IMG/VR virus record: IMGVR_UViG_3300003322_001531
Span: 1-23,438 of that record
Source: a virus
Strand: one strand, 5' to 3'
DNA: 23,438 nucleotides
In this document: positions 21,595 through 23,438 of the stretch, one piece after another
How positions within the stretch are numbered: position 1 is the stretch's first letter
How the letters are laid out: each line of letters begins with the position of its first letter
The notes under the pieces: generated by a model
Database searches by the model: none
What the model saw: only the letters and a program-made list of their open reading frames with translations
What the model was told of the DNA's origin: nothing
Made by a program: the position numbers and the translations under genes

Positions 21595-22101
21595 CTACTC
21601 CGGCAACTGCCCGAGCGCTTGCTCCAACCCGCTGACCGCGAAGCTGATGCCGTGCTGGTACTCGCCGTCGCGCCGCCGGAATACGTACAAACGCTCGACC
21701 AGATCCCGTGCCTGTTCGACCCACTGGCGCGGCGTCAACGCCGGCCGACACTGGAAATAGGCATCCATTTGTCTCGCCGCAGCGGCGAAGGCCGCACTGA
21801 CGGCCGCGTTGCGCCGCTTTTTCCGCCGCCCCTGGAAACCACTACCCACACGCTGCTCCCAGTCCTGCAGTTCTTCGTTAGCGGCGCGCACCCGCGCGCA
21901 CAGCTCTACCGGCTCGATGTGCCGCGCTCGGTCCAGACGAGACCATGGCTTCAGGAAACGCGCCAATGCCTCGCACGCCTGTGTCTTGCAGAGACCGTAC
22001 TTCCACACTGGCTCCAAATCGGTCGGCGCCTCTTCAATCAACCATCGAATCCGCTTGGGCAGCGTGCCCAGCGTAAACAGTGCGTCCTGTGCGTCATGCA
22101 T
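21595..22101 (-). CDS. Accessory protein of unknown function (168 aa)
   Basis: The product starts MHDAQDALFTLGTLPKRIRWLIEEAPTDLEPVWKYGLCKTQACEALARFLKPW, is helical, and has a basic patch 'GSGFQGRRKKRRNAAVSAAFAAAARQMDAYFQCRP' in the middle. I do not recognise a family. GGAG lies about 10 bases upstream of the ATG at 22101. The out-of-frame leader (22138-22094) stops across this start codon, which suggests coupling. No terminator follows; the next control region begins 19 bases after its stop, so transcripts may run into copy C. Confidence 0.72.
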   Translation of the reverse strand: MHDAQDALFTLGTLPKRIRWLIEEAPTDLEPVWKYGLCKTQACEALARFLKPWSRLDRARHIEPVELCARVRAANEELQDWEQRVGSGFQGRRKKRRNAAVSAAFAAAARQMDAYFQCRPALTPRQWVEQARDLVERLYVFRRRDGEYQHGISFAVSGLEQALGQLPE

Positions 22102-22200
22102 GTGGTTTCTCCGGCCACCGCCTCTTGCGGCACGGCATGAACGCTTCAGTTTCAACGAAAGCCAAGCGGTGCCGCTGCGTTTTGGACAGCAGGCGGACAG
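22102..22200 (-). promoter_or_regulatory. Composite control region, copy D
   Basis: Minus strand: CTGTCC (22195-22200) and CTGTCC (22184-22189), 11 bases apart; a shorter 15-base gap; 27-nt hairpin at 22142-22168 with outer CGCTT/AAGCG and inner UUUC/GAAA. The leader ATG is at 22138 and encodes MPCRKRRWPEKPHA, ending in a TGA that overlaps the gene start. The second hairpin is GCCGC/GCGGU with one wobble. It stands back to back with copy F. Confidence 0.78.
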
Positions 22201-22212
22201 CTTCGCCCGCTC

Positions 22213-22326
22213 CTGTCTGTTAGCTGTCCGACCAAGCGAAACTGCCGTGACCCCTAACGAAAGCGCTTGGCTTCCAGCCGAACCGAAGCGTTCATGCGTC
22301 CACCCAACGCGGCCAAGGAGGCCACC
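22213..22326 (+). promoter_or_regulatory. Composite control region, copy F (divergent from copy D)
   Basis: Plus strand: CTGTCT (22213-22218) and CTGTCC (22224-22229), 11 bases apart; 34-base gap; 27-nt hairpin at 22264-22290 with outer CGCTT/AAGCG and inner GG.UUC/GAA.CC. The leader ATG at 22294 is in frame with the gene (MRPPNAAKEAT then M). The second stem is GCGT/ACGC. AAGGAG lies 6 bases before the gene start. Confidence 0.8.
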
Positions 22327-22713
22327 ATGAACGACGCACTTTTCGCCGAAATCGCTCTAGAGCACATCGGGATTACCACACTGGAAAGTCGCAAGCGCGA
22401 CGATCTGGACTTCTACAACGTCGCAGTCTGGGAGCTTCGCGGCGTCATGCGGTCGGCGTATCTGGCCGGATATGCCGCCGCGCTGCGCGCGGCGCAGGGC
22501 GCCGGACCGACATTGCCCACGGAGCGCCACACCCTGACGGGCGAAGCGTGGCTCGGTGCGGGCGAAGCCAGCGATTACGGCGACGATCCGAACGCCTACA
22601 CGGTAACCACGCTCCCGATTCCCGAGGTGGAACTGCTGAGCTACCGATGGCGGGAACGGCGCGCTTGCGATGTACTGATGCCCCGCGCCATCCAGCAACG
22701 CCGCATCGACTAA
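22327..22713 (+). CDS. DUF6900-like accessory protein with C-terminal extension (128 aa)
   Basis: The N-terminal about 50 residues (LFAEIALEHIGITTLESRKRDDLDFYNVAVWELRGVMRSAYLAGYAAAL) fit the short domain I know as DUF6900, with the typical 'LGI.TLE.R..D.LDF..VAVW..R.A...AY.AG'. That domain has no known function and is common on phages and plasmids. Here it is followed by about 75 further residues (PTLPTERHTLTGEAWLG...VELLSYRWRERRACDVL), which I do not recognise. I chose the ATG at 22327 because AAGGAG lies directly upstream. It ends before a clear terminator. Confidence 0.78.
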   Translation: MNDALFAEIALEHIGITTLESRKRDDLDFYNVAVWELRGVMRSAYLAGYAAALRAAQGAGPTLPTERHTLTGEAWLGAGEASDYGDDPNAYTVTTLPIPEVELLSYRWRERRACDVLMPRAIQQRRID

Positions 22714-22728
22714 GGCGCATCGCCACCG

Positions 22729-22756
22729 AAGCCCCCGCCCGAGCGAGGGCTTTTTT
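22729..22756 (+). terminator. Intrinsic terminator after the DUF6900-like gene
   Basis: AAGCCC (22729-22734) pairs with GGGCTT (22747-22752), with an inner CGC/GCG stem, and runs into a T6-A-T3 tract. This is a classical plus-strand terminator. The next control region starts 16 bases later. Confidence 0.9.
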
Positions 22757-22771
22757 ATTTGGACGCCGAAG

Positions 22772-22887
22772 CTGTCCGACACCTGTCCGTGATCGAGGAC
22801 GGTCGTTCTTCATCGCAGAAACCGCTTGGCTTCCTGGGCGAAGGAAGCGTTCATGCGTCCACACCAACGCGGCCACGGAGGCCAACG
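22772..22887 (+). promoter_or_regulatory. Composite control region, copy E
   Basis: Plus strand: CTGTCC (22772-22777) and CTGTCC (22783-22788), 11 bases apart; 34-base gap; 27-nt hairpin at 22823-22849 with outer CGCTT/AAGCG and inner CUUC/GAAG. The leader ATG at 22853 opens a 26-codon frame that ends at 22933, out of frame and inside the gene. The second stem is GCGT/ACGC. GGAG lies 7 bases before the gene start. Confidence 0.8.
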
Positions 22888-23118
22888 ATGCAAGAGCAGA
22901 CCGAACAACTCAAAGATTTCCTGCGCGGCATGAAACAGGCCAACCGCTCGAAGCTAGCGCAGCTGAGCGCTTACCCCGACTGGTACGGCGCGAGCCGGCG
23001 AGAGATGGAACGCCGGGCGACACAGTTTCTGGAGATGCTGCCCGACTACATCTTGGCCGGACTGGTCTCCGGCGAGATCCAGATGCGCGAGGCCATCGCC
23101 GATGTCCTCGCCGAGTAA
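22888..23118 (+). CDS. Small accessory protein of unknown function (76 aa)
   Basis: A helical 76-aa protein, MQEQTEQLKDFLRGMKQANRSKLAQLSAYPDWYGASRREMERRATQFLEMLPDYILAGLVSGEIQMREAIADVLAE. I do not recognise a family. It has a good ribosome site (GGAG, 7 bases). It is the first gene of a plus-strand operon: the next gene starts 17 bases before its stop. The out-of-frame leader overlaps its first 46 bases. Confidence 0.75.
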   Translation: MQEQTEQLKDFLRGMKQANRSKLAQLSAYPDWYGASRREMERRATQFLEMLPDYILAGLVSGEIQMREAIADVLAE

Positions 23119-23293
23119 CCCCGAACTCTGGTTTCTCAAGGCGCTGCACACCTCGGTGTTGCTTGCTGCCGTCAACGGAACCCTCGACCTCAACCAACTC
23201 GCTCGCGACGAACTCGTTCGTCGCGGACTGGACCCGAGCGGCGAATGGGTTGGTCCCCGCCGCGCCCATGACCTGCACTACCCCATCCAATAA
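23102..23293 (+). CDS. Conserved small accessory protein (63 aa)
   Basis: The product MSSPSNPELWFLKALHTSVLLAAVNGTLDLNQLARDELVRRGLDPSGEWVGPRRAHDLH has the 'LNQLAR.EL..RGLD..G.WVG...A..LH' pattern. I recall this from small proteins of plasmids and integrative elements in proteobacteria. Its function is unknown. The start overlaps the preceding gene by 17 bases, and the stop lies within the ribosome site of the next gene, so the three form an operon. Confidence 0.8.
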   Translation: MSSPSNPELWFLKALHTSVLLAAVNGTLDLNQLARDELVRRGLDPSGEWVGPRRAHDLHYPIQ

Positions 23294-23304
23294 GGAGCTT
23301 GACC

Positions 23305-23438
23305 ATGACCACCATCGAACTCTCCGCCAACCAGCGCCACGTCCTCGAAATGGCTCAGAACACCAGCGGCTACGTCGAGGACTACCCCACCGGCTTGCTG
23401 GGCGGTGCCCGGACCAGCGTCGTGCGCGCCCTGCTGCG
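23305..23438 (+). CDS. DUF3489-like protein, N-terminal part (cut by window edge)
   Basis: AAGGAG at 23292-23297 precedes an ATG at 23305. The frame is open for 44 codons to the window end: MTTIELSANQRHVLEMA, then YPTGLLGGARTSVVRALL. The pattern 'T..LS..QR..L..A......P....GGAR..V...L' resembles the start of DUF3489 proteins, found on mobile elements and without known function. It is too short to be sure. Confidence 0.55.
   Translation, partial: MTTIELSANQRHVLEMAQNTSGYVEDYPTGLLGGARTSVVRALL

Noticed and set aside
20653-22849. CRISPR array because of the repeated GAAGCGTTCATG block
   Set aside because: The copies are hundreds of bases apart, on both strands, separated by genes, and always stand at gene starts.
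20608-22887. Integron attC sites with gene cassettes
   Set aside because: The elements lie at 5' ends with genes in both directions, have a fixed 27-nt hairpin and lack the attC core GTTRRRY/RYYYAAC arrangement and a nearby integrase.

Overview
The window is high-GC and holds the late (structural) half of a tailed phage or prophage, followed on the right by an accessory region of small, separately controlled genes. The tail is of the long, non-contractile siphophage type: there is a tape measure, one tube protein, and no sheath or contractile baseplate genes. Base composition, the lambda-R-type lysin and the small accessory proteins suggest a gammaproteobacterial host, perhaps of the Xanthomonas/Lysobacter group. 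That host guess is inference. No integrase, repressor, att site or tRNA is visible, so lysogeny cannot be decided from this window.

Right to left on the minus strand (about 19955 down to 1) runs one near-continuous late operon with start/stop overlaps. Its order is: Nu1-like small terminase, GpA-type large terminase, gpW-like joiner, lambda-type portal, S49 protease with an in-frame internal start (C/Nu3 style), gpD-like decoration protein, gpE-like capsid, connector, tail terminator, gpZ-like protein, tail tube, and a G/GT tail chaperone with a visible -1 slippery site. Then come a holin and a lambda-R-like endolysin, the tape measure, and a tip cassette. The tip cassette holds a discoidin-like tail protein, two more tail proteins, a BR0599/gpL-like protein with the cysteine pattern of an Fe-S cluster, two small proteins and the N-terminus of a J-like tip protein cut by the window edge. 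The head is lambda-like, while the tip resembles D3112/B3- or Chi/Nazgul-like siphophages. The lysis pair sits between the tail chaperone and the tape measure, no spanin is seen, and an AT-richer 4-TM membrane gene lies there on the opposite strand (9342-9845).

The right part (about 20020-23438) holds six small gene units on both strands. Each is preceded by the same composite control region: a tandem CTGTCY-N5-CTGTCY (11-bp period); an exactly 27-nt hairpin with invariant outer stem CGCTT/AAGCG and a varying but still pairing inner stem; an invariant GAAGCGTTCATG; a second hairpin around a CAACG-like loop; and then the Shine-Dalgarno and start of the gene. Four of the units end in a hairpin terminator. 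The ATG in the invariant block opens a short leader frame that is in frame with the gene in four copies and out of frame in two. I regard this repeated regulatory cassette as the most interesting and possibly undescribed feature of the window. The last two genes at the right edge (a 63-aa protein and a DUF3489-like start) look like plasmid/ICE-type accessory genes.
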